Source: Meghimatium bilineatum
Taxonomy: Eukaryota; Mollusca; Gastropoda; Stylommatophora; Philomycidae
NCBI GenBank assembly: GCA_034231615.1
Contig: CM067299.1
Span: 14,375,863 to 14,439,862 of the forward strand
Length of the DNA: 64,000 nucleotides
Direction of reading: 5' to 3'
The notes beneath the pieces are model-generated. The model saw only the letters and a list, made by a program, of their open reading frames with translations, made no database searches and had not been told where the DNA came from. The translations under genes and the position numbers were made by a program. Positions 1-10,512 of the stretch are shown piece after piece. The number at the start of each line of letters is the position of its first letter. Position 1 is the stretch's first letter.

Positions 1-761
1 TATTCAGCCACATTTTCTTCTGCCCACCTCGTCTTCTCCCCAACCACCCCCACCTTGAAGAAAATCTCTTGTAATCGAGGATTGGCGAGCACCATGGTTG
101 CAAAGTTTCACAATTGTCAACATTGTTGACACGCTAATGCATTAATTATATAATATGTATACACAAATGGTGGAGTTGTTGGGACAATCCGCGGTTGGGA
201 CAAGGATTTTTGTCTTTCGGAGGTGTAACAAAACAATTCTTTATGTACACGTCGCGGCGACAGCTGTGGCAAAGCGGCATTTATTTCCACAGCCTTGGTT
301 GGTTCGTTGGTTGCTGATCCAGCGATCATGCCCTTTGACCTAATGCCATTAGATGGCATTATATTGCTGGGAAATCTGTGGATTTTCGGCCCACCCTGGG
401 ACAGAGCCAGAGAATAACTATAACACCTCCAGGAAGGTAGGTTTCAACTTATGCACTGCGTCTAGCTACTGTAGCCAAGATAGGGTTCACTGTGCTCATT
501 CCCCGCCACCAATTGACTACTGGTTATGCCGAACTTCTCTATTGCTCCAGGCATGCAACCAACTGTTCAAGTCAAAAGGATTGTCACGTCCTGAGTCACT
601 GTGCCTCTATAATGGGCCTCAGCCATAGGAAAAACAGTGATGTCAGTTTCCTCCTCCTCGGTGCTGCACAGTACATCTCTGGCTCCCTCCCAACCACAGA
701 GGGTGCATACATATATATTCAGGCAACATGAAAAACATTTCAACAACAAAACAAAATCATA
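1..761. other. unassigned non-coding stretch
   Basis: No gene could be supported. Short open frames of 60-90 codons lie on both strands but overlap one another, lack recognisable domains and look like chance. No tandem array or recognised mobile element was seen. Confidence 0.4.
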
Positions 762-905
762 ACTGTATAGATGACATGCCATGAAGTTTCTATAAGAAGA
801 TAACCTGAATATAACGGCATGTCATCCACTAAGGTTTTCTGTTGCATGGATGGTATTTCTAGTGGGCCATTGGTGAGACCCACAGACGCAACCACATGCG
901 TATTT
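762..905 (+). repeat. dispersed repeat L, copy 1
   Basis: About 140 bp that match, in inverted orientation and at roughly three quarters identity by eye, the stretch at 62950-63110. Shared blocks include TAGATGACATG near the left end, ATATAACGRCATGTCATC in the middle and AGACGCAACC at the right. The left half can fold, because GATGACATGCC pairs with GGCATGTCATC about 60 bp away. No coding potential. Family unknown; a small non-autonomous transposon is possible. Confidence 0.55.
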
Positions 906-1140
906 CCACAGCCTTAAAAGCCTTCCTGCACTCATAAACAGGAAAACATGCAGTAACGAAAGTTTTGTGTGTGGTTGCGTGTGTTTATTTATTTATTACA
1001 AACACATCGGTCTTACGTTCTCAGTAACAGAAACTGAACACACCTGTATAGCATTTAATTTCAAACGCCTGGATTCTTCTTTCTAAGTTCGCAATTAGAG
1101 TTCAGGTATCAAAATAATATAGGAATATTGACAAAACCAA

Positions 1141-1144
<4 letters not shown>

Positions 1145-1234
<90 letters not shown>
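1145..1234. repeat. (CT)n(AT)n microsatellite inside LINE C
   Basis: About 21 CT units run directly into about 24 AT units. LINE C sequence continues on both sides: the KINIY-like frame on the right and LERRIQAFE on the left. The open frames rich in alternating Ile-Tyr or Arg-Glu are artefacts of the array. Confidence 0.95.
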
Positions 1235-1237
<3 letters not shown>

Positions 1238-1960
1238 AATCTTAACACTGGTGGTGATCCTGCCTTTCCAAAAGGTGGTTAATCTTGTCATGGCGGCCAT
1301 GGCTGGCCATTGTCAGTCTTTTCTTAACTACAGCTGTTGATTCACCGTCACCACTAATCTGGGCTCCCAGATACCTAACTCCTTGTTGAGGTCTACTCAT
1401 GACTTCGATTGTTAAGATTTATATTGGTTGGAACTACATTAATACTTCTATTCACCAAACTTTTACTCTTACCTGCATTGATCTCCATGCCACGTTTTTT
1501 TTGCTAGATATTTTCATTTCTTGTTAACTCTTGTAGTTACGCCTCTGTTGTCGCCATCACATCAATATCATCAGCGAAGCGGTGATAAGAAGTTTGGTGC
1601 CATCCGCTCGATGTTGTTGAATGAAATTCCTCTAACACTCTTCCTATGATTGCTTCTAGGTAAATGTTATACAGTGTTTGTTAAAGAAATCATCCTTGTC
1701 TAACGCCAACATTACTTCTGAAAAATTCACCGATTTCCTTATCTATGAACACATCACTTATTTTATATTTTTATATAGCACATCTATGATGGCGATGATA
1801 TTGTCAAAATTAAACTCTCTCCTAGTATTCCGCAAACATGCATGCCAAAAACGGTCATAGGTTTTGGTGAAATCAATAAAATTAAGTAATAGATCGTGCT
1901 TGTGTTGTACGTGCTTTTCACTTAATTGATGTAGATTGAAAATGTGTTCTACGTTATGTT

Positions 1961-2192
1961 TGTTCTTCATGAATCCAGTTTGTTCTTCATGAATCCAGTT
2001 TGTTCTTCATGAATCCAGTTTGTTCTTCATGAATCCAGTTTGTTCTTCATGAATCCAGTTTGTTCTTCATGAATCCAGTTTGTTCTTCATGAATCCAGTT
2101 TGTTCTTCATGAATCCAGTTTGTTCTTCATGAATCCAGTTTGTTCTTCATGAATCCAGTTTGTTCTTCATGAATCCAGTTTGTTCTTCATGA
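1961..2192. repeat. 20-bp minisatellite grown from LINE C
   Basis: Eleven almost identical 20-bp units containing TGTTCTTCATGAATCCAG, plus a partial unit. On the minus strand one unit encodes the TGFMKN step of the surrounding reverse transcriptase, directly after AEEILTEEP and before HNVEHIFNLHQL. The array is therefore an amplification of the element's own sequence. As 20 is not a multiple of 3, it breaks the frame. Confidence 0.93.
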
Positions 2193-2278
2193 CTCCAATC
2201 CAGTTGGTTCTTCTGTTAAGATTTCTTCCGCAGTATGATTTAATCTCAGTGTTGTATGGGTACTATCACCGTACCTGA

Positions 2279-2330
2279 TCAACATCTACGCAAAAAAATA
2301 ACTAATGAGAAATGTAAAGGACACCATACC
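2279..2330 (+). mobile_element. LINE family A scrap
   Basis: About 50 bp matching the segment of the LINE A copy at 4950-4985 that encodes NIYAESIMRNV. It shows AACATCTACGCA followed by a degenerate ATGAGAAATGT block. Both sides are unrelated. Confidence 0.55.
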
Positions 2331-2714
2331 ATATGCTTCTTCTGCGTTCGCTCTCTGATAACCTATTCGAAAGTTCATATGATTTCTGCCGGGAGAGTGA
2401 AATAGGTTGTGCTGCTTGTTTACATCATAGCTGCGTTATTTGCACATTGGAAGACCCAACACATTCGTTTTCATAATGGCTTTAATTCGGAAAAGGTCTT
2501 CTCTAGTCCGTGACAGCCTTCCTGTCTGTCGTCAGGCGATGGATGTGTATCGACTTTACGCCGTGAGGGTTTACCGCCCAGTTACCGTGGACTTTTCAGA
2601 CCAAAACGTGTCCCTCGGTGGCAGTCTCCGTGGAGACTGTAGTCAGGGATTTTGGCTTGATCGACTACGTTAATTTCACACAAGTTGTTCCACTGCCCTC
2701 GAATTCAGACGTAA
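2331..2714. other. unassigned stretch
   Basis: A 77-codon plus-strand frame (2440-2673) has no recognisable motif and no support from a second copy. No repeat structure seen. Confidence 0.3.
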
Positions 2715-3372
2715 TTAGACATATTGTGCATGTGCCCATCGGGTACTGAATCTTTTCTCTCCGAGAGCAGGATTTCGGTATAGGAAAGCATCGACGGTAG
2801 ATTGGACCTGGGTTCGTTCGTTCTATTAAACGAGATGTCATTCACCGACATCGTGAACCCCTCGTCCAAATCTTAGTCTCTATACATTTCATAGGATTGC
2901 AGGGAACTAGAAGATGGTTCTCGATATGAACAAATACGTTAGTTCTGATTTCATGTTAACATTTTCCAATTCCTTTTGCACGTTGCTGCCCTCTGTCGCA
3001 GTGCTGCCCTCTCATTGTACTTAATATGCTATCTTTTCGACTCTTACTATTCGTCTTGACATCTGCCATTTCGTGACAATTGCAATTGCTGGCCGCCCCT
3101 TCAATGCTGGAGCAGGACTGTCTTGCGTCACTGTATGTCGACAATGACGCTGCATGTGTTGACACAGAGGTGTCGAAGATATCACTTGTCTTTTTTCTGT
3201 CAATTCTCATTCCATCTGCAACTTCCACGTTTGCGGACACAATCTGAAATGTGTTTGCCAGAAGCAGCACGAGCCTCATACTTCTGTTCCCAGGGTGCAC
3301 TACGCGGACGAACTTTTGGGATCTTGGTTATCTGCTAACCCTGGGTCCACCAAGAGCAATTCGGTACCCCAT
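2715..3372 (-). repeat. dispersed repeat J, copy 1, with signal-peptide-like frame
   Basis: Matches 7505-8250 in inverted orientation. On the minus strand it holds a 114-codon frame (2956-3300) whose internal Met begins MRLVLLLANTFQIVSA, a plausible secretion signal, followed by a Ser-rich stretch and a cysteine cluster ending NCNCHE. The equivalent frame in copy 2 begins METEAHLFLAVFLAYIFRLA and keeps VEAADGM, so the N-terminal part aligns as protein. Either a repeat that captured the first exon of a secreted-protein gene, or two pseudogene copies of one. The CNCHE run recalls laminin-type EGF modules, but that is weak. Confidence 0.55.
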
Positions 3373-3399
3373 GACATATGCTGACTTCTAACCTCTTAC

Positions 3400-4190
3400 C
3401 ATCGACGGTCAGCAGATTCCAGAAATCAGATATGATGACGACACAGTTCTCTTAACAACAAACGGAAATGGTCTAAAGCAAATGTTACTATCAATTAAAA
3501 GAATATAGTGACCCACAAAACCTCTTCTTAAATATTAAAAATAAATTACCACGGATAAAGTGAAAGTTCGACTAAAGATAATGGTTGAAAATTTCGAAGT
3601 AGAGAACGCAACAAATTTCCAGTACTTTGGTACGAATATAAATAGCTCAGACAGAGATGTAGAAATACAGAGGCATTTCAATGGCGATATTGAAACATTT
3701 ATAAACGTAAAGTCTTTGGCAAGATATCAGCAGCATAGCAACAATGTATGATCAGAACATGCGTATTTTCAGTAGCAATATAAGGTTATGAGGAATGACT
3801 AATAAATAAAACAGTATCAAAGAAAATCGCTGCTTTCGAGATGAGATGCTAAAGAAAAAGATTTACGAATACAATGGACAGATAAAAAGACAAATAAAGA
3901 AGTGTTAAGATCAATAAACTTCGAAGATCTCCTTAGCAATATCTTAACAAAAAAAACTGTGTTTGTTTTCATTTCAAAAGACATACCACTATGGAAGGAT
4001 TAATAGCTGAAGGCAGAATTAACAACAACAGGGGAAAACTCCCAAGACGACGATGGTGCAGTGATATATCAGATTGTTTAAACATGCCTCTAGCTGTCGC
4101 AGGTCAACTAGCCCAGAATCACGGAGTGTTCAGAGAATCCATAAGAAACACTACGTTCTGGAAAGAATCTGTCAGATGATGTTGAGTAAA
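3400..4190 (+). mobile_element. LINE family A, old diverged 3' fragment
   Basis: Plus-strand frames give RYDDDTVLL (catalytic box), FEVENATNFQYFGTNINSSD, then RRWCSDISDCLNM and finally TTFWKESVR, which is the family A carboxyl end seen intact at 18930. Many stops and frameshifts make it older than the copies at 4944 and 18086. Confidence 0.8.
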
Positions 4191-4399
4191 CAGTTACCAC
4201 AGTCAGAATGTACCGTATATTGTGAGGTACGATCTTTTCAACGGCGGACGTTAGTTCAAATTGGTTATATCAGATTATTATCGATTACAAAATAGTGGAA
4301 GCAATTATTCCTGGAATCTAATCGCCACGACTTCAGGAAAGTAAATTACTTATATATGATAGGAAATACTTGTGCATGTGTTATATCATTATTAGCATC

Positions 4400-4860
4400 T
4401 GCAATGCCGACAGGCGTAGGCGATCATGGATCAGAATCGTTGTTGACTCTTTGCCATGCCACAATGTCATAATGTCAGACTTGAATGTTCTCAAGGTGTC
4501 GCCCTCTTACCGTCTATCTCTCCTGTTGTAATTATGTTCTCCAGACATCGATATCTCTCGCATAATGTGTCCAGAAAATTCAGATTGTCTCTTTCTGATA
4601 TTATTAAGTAACATGCCATCTCGCATTTGACTCTTTCAGCACATCTTCTCTAGTCTTTCTATCTGCCTATGATACTCTCAGTATTAATATAGATTACCAT
4701 TAGCATCTCTGTTGCTTCTAATTTTCCACTCTCCTGTTTATTTGTTATCTAAGTCTAAAATTCATATGTTAGCATCGGTGTTATATAACTCTGAAGATCT
4801 CTCTTCCTCATCTCTATTGACTGTGATATAGTACATAGTAAATTATTCATTTTTATGAAT
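4400..4860 (-). mobile_element. LINE family B, old diverged 3' fragment
   Basis: Minus-strand reading gives NNIRKRQSEFSGHIMRE and the terminal region matching the family B 3' end at 14000-14270, including the complement of the CTACGCC..CATGGCA block at 4400-4430. Heavily decayed. Confidence 0.65.
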
Positions 4861-4933
4861 CTTGCCTGTTCCTTCTATATTCACGTATTATACGATTGTA
4901 TATATAATTGTATTCATATACGTACAATAATGT

Positions 4934-5833
4934 ATAGATATATGTTCAACATCTACGCAGAAAGTATAATGAGGAATGTGAGAGAAGACATACACAACGC
5001 TGACTATCACGCTTTAAACATAGGTGGATTCCTAATCACGGAACTACGCTACGCAGACGACACAGTACTTCTTTCAAACGATATAAAGGGATTGGAACAA
5101 CTAATCAAGAACACAAAGAAATATAGCGAAGCACAAAATCTGTATTTAAACATGCAGAAAACAAAAATCATGTCAACAGATATAACAACACAACAACCAA
5201 AAATCAGAATAGACGATACCGAGATAGAATGTGTGGATAAATTTGAATACTTAGGAGCAAACATCAACGGTGCAGGAGACTACATGGCAGAAATAAGGAA
5301 GTGATTGGCAATAGCATATTGCAAAATAACACGACTGAAAAACATATGGAAAAACAACAAAATAGAAACGAAAGTGCTAATGTTACAAACTTTTATTTTT
5401 CCGGTTGCAACATACGGCTGTGAAACATGGACTCTAAGTAAAACAGCGGCAAAGAGGATCAACGCCTTCGAGCTGAAATTCTACATGAAGATAATTAGAA
5501 TATCATGGAAGGATAAAATCAGAAACTCAGATATTATAAACACATTGAATATTCCAGAGTTTTGGTTACTAAACACAATAACAAAAAGAAAACTACGCCT
5601 GTCTGGTCATATAAAGAGACACAACTGTTTAGAAAGACAAATAATGGAGGGATGAGTACCTGGGAGAGGAGAAAGGGCAGACCAAGAAGACGATGGACTG
5701 ACGACATTAAAGATAACATGAATACATCGCTAGAAAATGCAAGCAACACCGCCCAAGACAGAGAGAGGTTCAGAGAGTTCATTGGGAAGACAACGTTCTG
5801 GAAGTAATATGTCACATGACACCATAGATATAT
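4934..5833 (+). mobile_element. LINE family A (RTE-like), 5'-truncated, with 10-bp TSD
   Basis: Direct repeats ATAGATATAT at 4934-4943 and 5824-5833 bracket an 880-bp insertion. Its frames encode FNIYAESIMRNV, LRYADDTVLLS (YADD catalytic box), FEYLGANI, ATYGCETWTLSKTAAKRINAFELK, and a basic tail GRPRRRWTDDIKDNMN ending TTFWK. It is the carboxyl half of a reverse transcriptase only; the 5' truncation is typical of target-primed reverse transcription. A stop at 5302 and a frameshift near 5600 break the frame. By eye about 95 percent identical to 18086-18935. Confidence 0.9.
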
Positions 5834-6160
5834 AATGTATAATAATATATACTAGATGTAATATCTTGTGTTCATGGCCGTAGATATGATAACATTAAAG
5901 GGCGGGGGGGGGGATGACAATAAAAACAGGTTTATTCGTTTTCATTGTGTAAATTTCATCGCCGGTATTTGACGGGGAATTTGAAGAAAGTTTTGCGAAA
6001 AATAACGAAGGGAAGAGTTTTTACATATCTCTTGGCGAAGTTCCTCTAGTTTTACAGTGTCGTATTAACATTCGATAGAAAGGGGGTATTGACACATAAA
6101 ACTGGTCTGTTTTAAGTTGTTGGGAAGCACATATAAATCTATGGGTTTTATTATGTATGT
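5834..6160. other. unassigned spacer with a poly-G run
   Basis: A run of about 11 G begins near 5903. Nothing else recognised. Confidence 0.35.
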
Positions 6161-6861
6161 ATTTAGATTTATACAGAAGTAATGGTTATTTCAAAGAAAC
6201 AAAATAACACACCTTGCAAGATAATAGTGAATGATATAGTATTAAAACAGGTCCACCAATTCAAATATCTAGGTACAATGATTACAGCAGATGGAAGAAG
6301 TTCAACAGAATAAGATGCAGAATAGGACAGGCAAAAACAACATTCAGAAAAATGAAAAATATACTGTGTAATAAGACCTTGTCATTAGAGGTGAGAAAGA
6401 GAGTTCTGCAGTGCTATATAACCCCTATACTATCATATCGGTGCGAGTCTTGGACAATAAGCAAACTGGAAAGTGGGAGATTGGAGGCAACAGAGATGTG
6501 GTTCTACAGAAGAATGCTGAGAATACTATGGACTGCCAGAAAAACTAATGTAGAGGTGTTGAAAGAGTTAAATGCGAAACGGACCTTAATCAGCAATATA
6601 AGAAAAAGGCAATCTTCTTTTTTTTTTAGCCACTTCATGAGACAGGCAGGTTTAGAGAACATAATCACAACAGGCAAGACTGAAGGCACTAGAGACAGAG
6701 GGCGACAACGTGAGAAAATATTAGACAGTTTGACAACCTAGCACGGCAAGGAAACAGCAACGACGTTGATACATAATACTGTGGACAGAGAGCTGTGGAG
6801 AGCCATGAACGCCTACGCCACTCGGCATGGCACCTGATGATGATGATGATTTAGCTTTATA
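6161..6861 (+). mobile_element. LINE family B (RTE/BovB-like) 3' fragment with 13-bp TSD
   Basis: ATTTAGATTTATA at 6161-6173 and ATTTAGCTTTATA at 6849-6861 (one mismatch) flank about 675 bp. The insert starts inside the reverse transcriptase thumb (VMVISKK region) and runs to the element's end, which carries CCTGATGATGATGATG. It encodes CNKTLSLEVRKRVLQCYI, CESWTISKLESGRLEATE and RMLRILWTARKTNVEVLKEL. Closely related to 13612-14273, differing by a few percent, so fairly young. Confidence 0.9.
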
Positions 6862-7504
6862 GACAAAAGTAAGCTATAAGAAATAATGTAAGCTCTCGAC
6901 ATTAAATGTTAAAAGTAAAGTTAGCACGGAGCATTTAACTGCCGTAGGCGTGTCAGAAGTTAGTGATCTCACATTTCAGTATCTCTGCTGTAGGAGGGCG
7001 GTAGCATTTTCATTCCCTTGCAGTCTTTACTTCCCGGATTCATCCGGAACAAAATTAAGGCTGAGTCGAATGGAAGCCGTTGCGTTCTGGGAAAAAACCC
7101 ATTTTCGCCTCAACTGAGGAATGAGGTGTAACATCAGGTGTACCATTTAGACGATTAACTTTTCGTATTGGCCAAATGACCCTCAATAATTAATTTCTAT
7201 AGAAACAATATACACATAGACACTATATGTTGAGTAAATAAATGAATTATTACATTGAAAATATTGAATTAATTTAGCACATAATACCCACCCATCGAAT
7301 GATTTTCTGGTAACAGTATCAGACCTGTGTTGTTGTATCTCTCTATATCTTGTATATAATGGTTTAAACTTTAGCTGGTGATGTATTTGGATTCAAGCAC
7401 GGTCACATTAAAGTGAGGAACGTTGCGTTAAACGTCCAACTCACTATCTCACCCAGTGCTATTTGAAACAAGTAGCAAATCAAAGTCCAGAAGGGGTGCA
7501 AGGT
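6862..7504. other. unassigned stretch
   Basis: AT-rich, no convincing frame, no tandem structure and no match to the other repeats noticed here. Confidence 0.3.
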
Positions 7505-8250
7505 ATATCGCATTGCTCTCGTACGCACCCAGGGTTAGCAGATAACCAGGATCCCAAGATTATCTCTTCGTGATGTACCATGGAAACAGAAGCACATCTG
7601 TTTCTTGCTGTATTCCTAGCATATATATTTAGACTTGCGTTCGGAAGTGTGGAGGCTGCAGACGGAATGATCATTGACTGCACGGACAAGCAATATCTCC
7701 GACACCTCTGTGCAAACAACACCCACAGCGTCAATGTCAACACACAGCGGCGCAAAAAATAGTCCAGTCCGAGCATTGGAGTGGCGACCAATGCAATCGG
7801 CACGAAAATGTAGATGCATGGCGACAGACGAAAAGATAACATAATGAGTACAATGAGAGAGTAACACAGCGCTAGAGGGTAGCGCCAAGTGCAAATAGAA
7901 AAGGAAAACGTTCCGATAAAATTGGATCTACAAGTTCTGTTAGCTCGAGACAAGCTTCTAGTAACCAGTGTCCCTTACGGGCAGAGAACTACTCATGGCC
8001 GTCCGGACAAGAAAGCAGCCCTGGCTAAACTCTACTGTCGAGCTTTCCTATACCGGAAACACGCTCGCGGAAAGGTTTCAGTACCCAATGGGCTAAGGCA
8101 AAAATGAGACAAGGTCGTTCAGCCCGAGAACATGCCTTGCTCCCAAACGCGCGGTGAGACTCAGACTTGGATTATCTAATAGTTTATGGTTCACGATGTC
8201 GGAAAACTACTTCCAGACTAAGTAGTCCAACTCTTCTGTCGAGTTCCTCC
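7505..8250 (+). repeat. dispersed repeat J, copy 2
   Basis: Aligns with copy 1 from the ACCCAGGGTTAGCAGATAACC block onward. A 60-codon frame at 7580-7762 begins METEAHLFLAVFLAYIFRLA (signal-like) and continues with VEAADGM, then stops early; homology continues in another frame as DQCNRHENVDAW. A later shared block near 8030-8095 reads CTTTCCTATACCG..CAGTACCC. The order of distal blocks differs between copies, so at least one is rearranged. Confidence 0.55.
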
Positions 8251-8379
8251 TAAACAGGAACCAGACTGGAATCAGTCCCAGGTCACTAAATGTACACCCT
8301 GTATTTGGTTGGACACAATCAATTTATACTTTTAGTGTATCATGTCTAGTTTTATAACCGAATACAATCCTTTGATCTC

Positions 8380-8612
8380 TGTCGGCCTACTCATTATTGC
8401 GCACCGGAAAAAGAAATATTACCACGTCAGACACATATTACCACCGAAGACTGATATGGTGGGCCATTGGCGCAAATAATACGGCTACGCAATATATTTC
8501 CATTATCTGGACTACATCATGCTGGAAATCTATCAGGACCATCGATTTTCTACAAAATAAGTCCAGCAGGAGTTTGATAGTGAACGATGAACAAGAAGAC
8601 ACATGATTGTGT
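8380..8612 (+). mobile_element. LINE family F 3' end
   Basis: Shares TTATTTGCGCCAAT (as complement), CCAGCATGATGTAG and the AAGAAGA-type tail with 15935-16115 and 20000-20175, and more weakly with the region beyond the RNase H tail at 35850-36010. It appears to be the 3' end of a RNase H-bearing LINE. No coding part is left. Confidence 0.5.
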
Positions 8613-8774
8613 AAGTTTTCTAGAGGTAGGCTTCTCTACTTTTACAATAATGTGTCTGTCCACCATGTTTGCACATGAATGTCTGTTGATTTATTCAATG
8701 ATCGGTATACGAGATGCTCGCGACATTATTTGTCAGTGCCCTACCAAACTGGGCCTTCATTGATATAATTATAT

Positions 8775-8945
8775 CTATAGATATATATCTGCGCCTTTTG
8801 TCCTGACACATCCGCCTTCAGCATGGCTTTGGGTCACTGAACCTATATGGGATGAGGCAGCCAACTCCATCCCTCACCACTTTACGGTGCATATCATAAT
8901 GAAATGTTGCTCCTCTAATGCGTATGCCAATAATGATTAGATCAT
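8775..8945 (+). repeat. dispersed repeat K, copy 1
   Basis: CTGCGCCTTTTGTCCTGACA, then CTTCAGCAT, GGGTCACT and GCCAACTCCA in the same order as the complement of 54975-55205 and, more weakly, 39195-39365. Non-coding; family unknown. Confidence 0.55.
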
Positions 8946-9475
8946 CGTTAAAGAAATAAAATTTCATCCGAAACATAATCAGATGTCTCTGAGACATTCA
9001 TAACCAAACTTTGCTGAATTACGGACAACCCGTCATTCCTTCAATATGACTATTTTTCTTTCACTTGTAACACATGGTTCTCTCATGTCTTCCAACAATC
9101 CATGTCCGTAATAGAGATGTCGGCATGTGTAAGTATTTCAGGATAATTTAATTTTAACGTTCTATTTTCTGTTGCTGCCTATTCCTTAATTTTAAGCCTG
9201 ACTAATTCTATTTGGTTTACGTCAGAATGGTAAAAATGTAGTCTTAAACATACGTGTCTATGCTTCTGAATTTCTTTGTCTGTAGAAATATCTTTGTAAT
9301 TGTGTGTTTTTCACAGTTCCTGGTTATTCATAATTCACAGATACTTCGTTGACTAGAATGTTGTTTTTGGTCAGCTAAATCTTTATTACATCTTTAGTAT
9401 TTGATGAATTAGGAACTTCATCTTCTTGTGCCACGACGATATATTACATGAAAGAAGTACATGCTTCACAATCCA
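8946..9475. other. unassigned AT-rich stretch
   Basis: No gene or repeat recognised. Confidence 0.3.
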
Positions 9476-9700
9476 ATCTTGAAATATATTGCCATTAATC
9501 TCTGTACGATAATCCCTAATATCTGTGAATATTGAAATATCTTGTCATTCATCTCTGCATGATAATCCCTAATATCTGTGGATATTGAAATATATTGCCA
9601 TTAATCTCTGTACGATAATCCCTAATATATGTGGATATTGAAATATCTTGTCATTCATCTCTGCATGATAATCCCTAATATATGTGGATATTGAAATAAA
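9476..9700. repeat. 53-bp minisatellite in alternating dimers
   Basis: Four copies of a 53-bp unit containing ATAATCCCTAATAT. Two variants alternate: one with ATTGCCATTAATCTCTGTACG-type sequence, the other with CTTGTCATTCATCTCTGCATG-type. The real period is therefore about 106 bp, repeated twice. Confidence 0.9.
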
Positions 9701-9907
9701 TAGGAATATTATTTAAAAGATCTTGATAGCTGCGTCGTGCATGTGCAATTATTAGCTGCCCTTTGCGGCTTGGTACTAATCTCTTAGTTGTCTCATCAGA
9801 AGATCATCATTCTCGTTCATCGTTGTGGCACGCATTGATCAATATTTGATCTAATTATACTGTATGATAATTATATTTTCTCATTTCTCAGACCGCGTAA
9901 ATATTTA

Positions 9908-10512
9908 CTTCTCATTGTAACTATATGAGGCTTATAATTCTAACTATTTGAGGCTTCTCATTGTAGCTATATGAGGCTTCTCATTGTAGCTATGTGAGGC
10001 TTCTTATTGCTGTATTCCTATCATATATATTTAGACTTGCGTTCGAAATGAGGCTTCTCATTGTAGATGTGTGAGGCTTCTCATTGTAGCTATATGAGGC
10101 TTCTCATTGTAGATATATGAGGCTTCTCATTGTAGCTATATGAGGCTTCTCATTGTAGATGTATGAGGCTTCTCATTGTAGCTATATGAGGCTTCTCATT
10201 GTAGATATATGAGGCTTCTCATTGTAGCTATATGAGACTTCTCATTGTAGATGTATGAGGCTTCTCATTGTAGCTATATGAGGCTTCTCATTGTAGATAT
10301 ATGAGGCTTCTCATTTTAGCTATATGAGGCTTCTCGTTGTAGCTACATGAGGCTCCTCATTGTAACTATATGAGGCTTATAATTCTAACTATTTGAGGCT
10401 TCTCATTGTAGCTATATGAGGCTCCTCATTGTAACTATTTGAGGCTTCTCATTGAAGATATATAAGGTTTCTCACTGTAACTTCGAGGCTTCTAATTGCA
10501 ACTATATGAGGT
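9908..10512. repeat. 23-bp minisatellite with an embedded foreign scrap
   Basis: About two dozen units of 23 bp built on ATGAGGCTTCTCATTGTAG. Variation between GTAGCTATATG and GTAGATATATG gives local dimers. Near 10008-10047 the array is interrupted by 40 bp from dispersed repeat J. Confidence 0.93.
10008..10047 (+). repeat. 40-bp scrap of repeat J inside the 23-bp array
   Basis: Almost identical to 7605-7644, with the shared core CATATATATTTAGACTTGCG. Array units resume immediately on both sides. Confidence 0.8.

Larger units (their letters stand above)
1007..2262 (-). mobile_element. LINE family C, 5'-truncated reverse transcriptase fragment
   Basis: Read on the minus strand, three frames give successive pieces of a non-LTR reverse transcriptase: AEEILTEEPTGL (palm entry), HIFNLHQLSEKHVQHKHDL, FIDFTKTYDRFWHA, FADDID (the catalytic box, near 1575), then MTRLTTFWKG and finally LERRIQAFEIKCY. 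Motif order matches LINE polymerases of the RTE/CR1-like type. The reading is broken by frameshifts and stops and by two arrays grown inside the element: a 20-bp minisatellite (1961-2192) and a CT/AT microsatellite (1145-1234). A second copy lies at 26590-27215. Inactive. Confidence 0.85.

Noticed and set aside
4855-5304. Host gene annotated as an endonuclease or reverse-transcriptase-like protein
   Set aside because: A clear 5'-truncated LINE with TSD; such frames are often mislabelled as host proteins.
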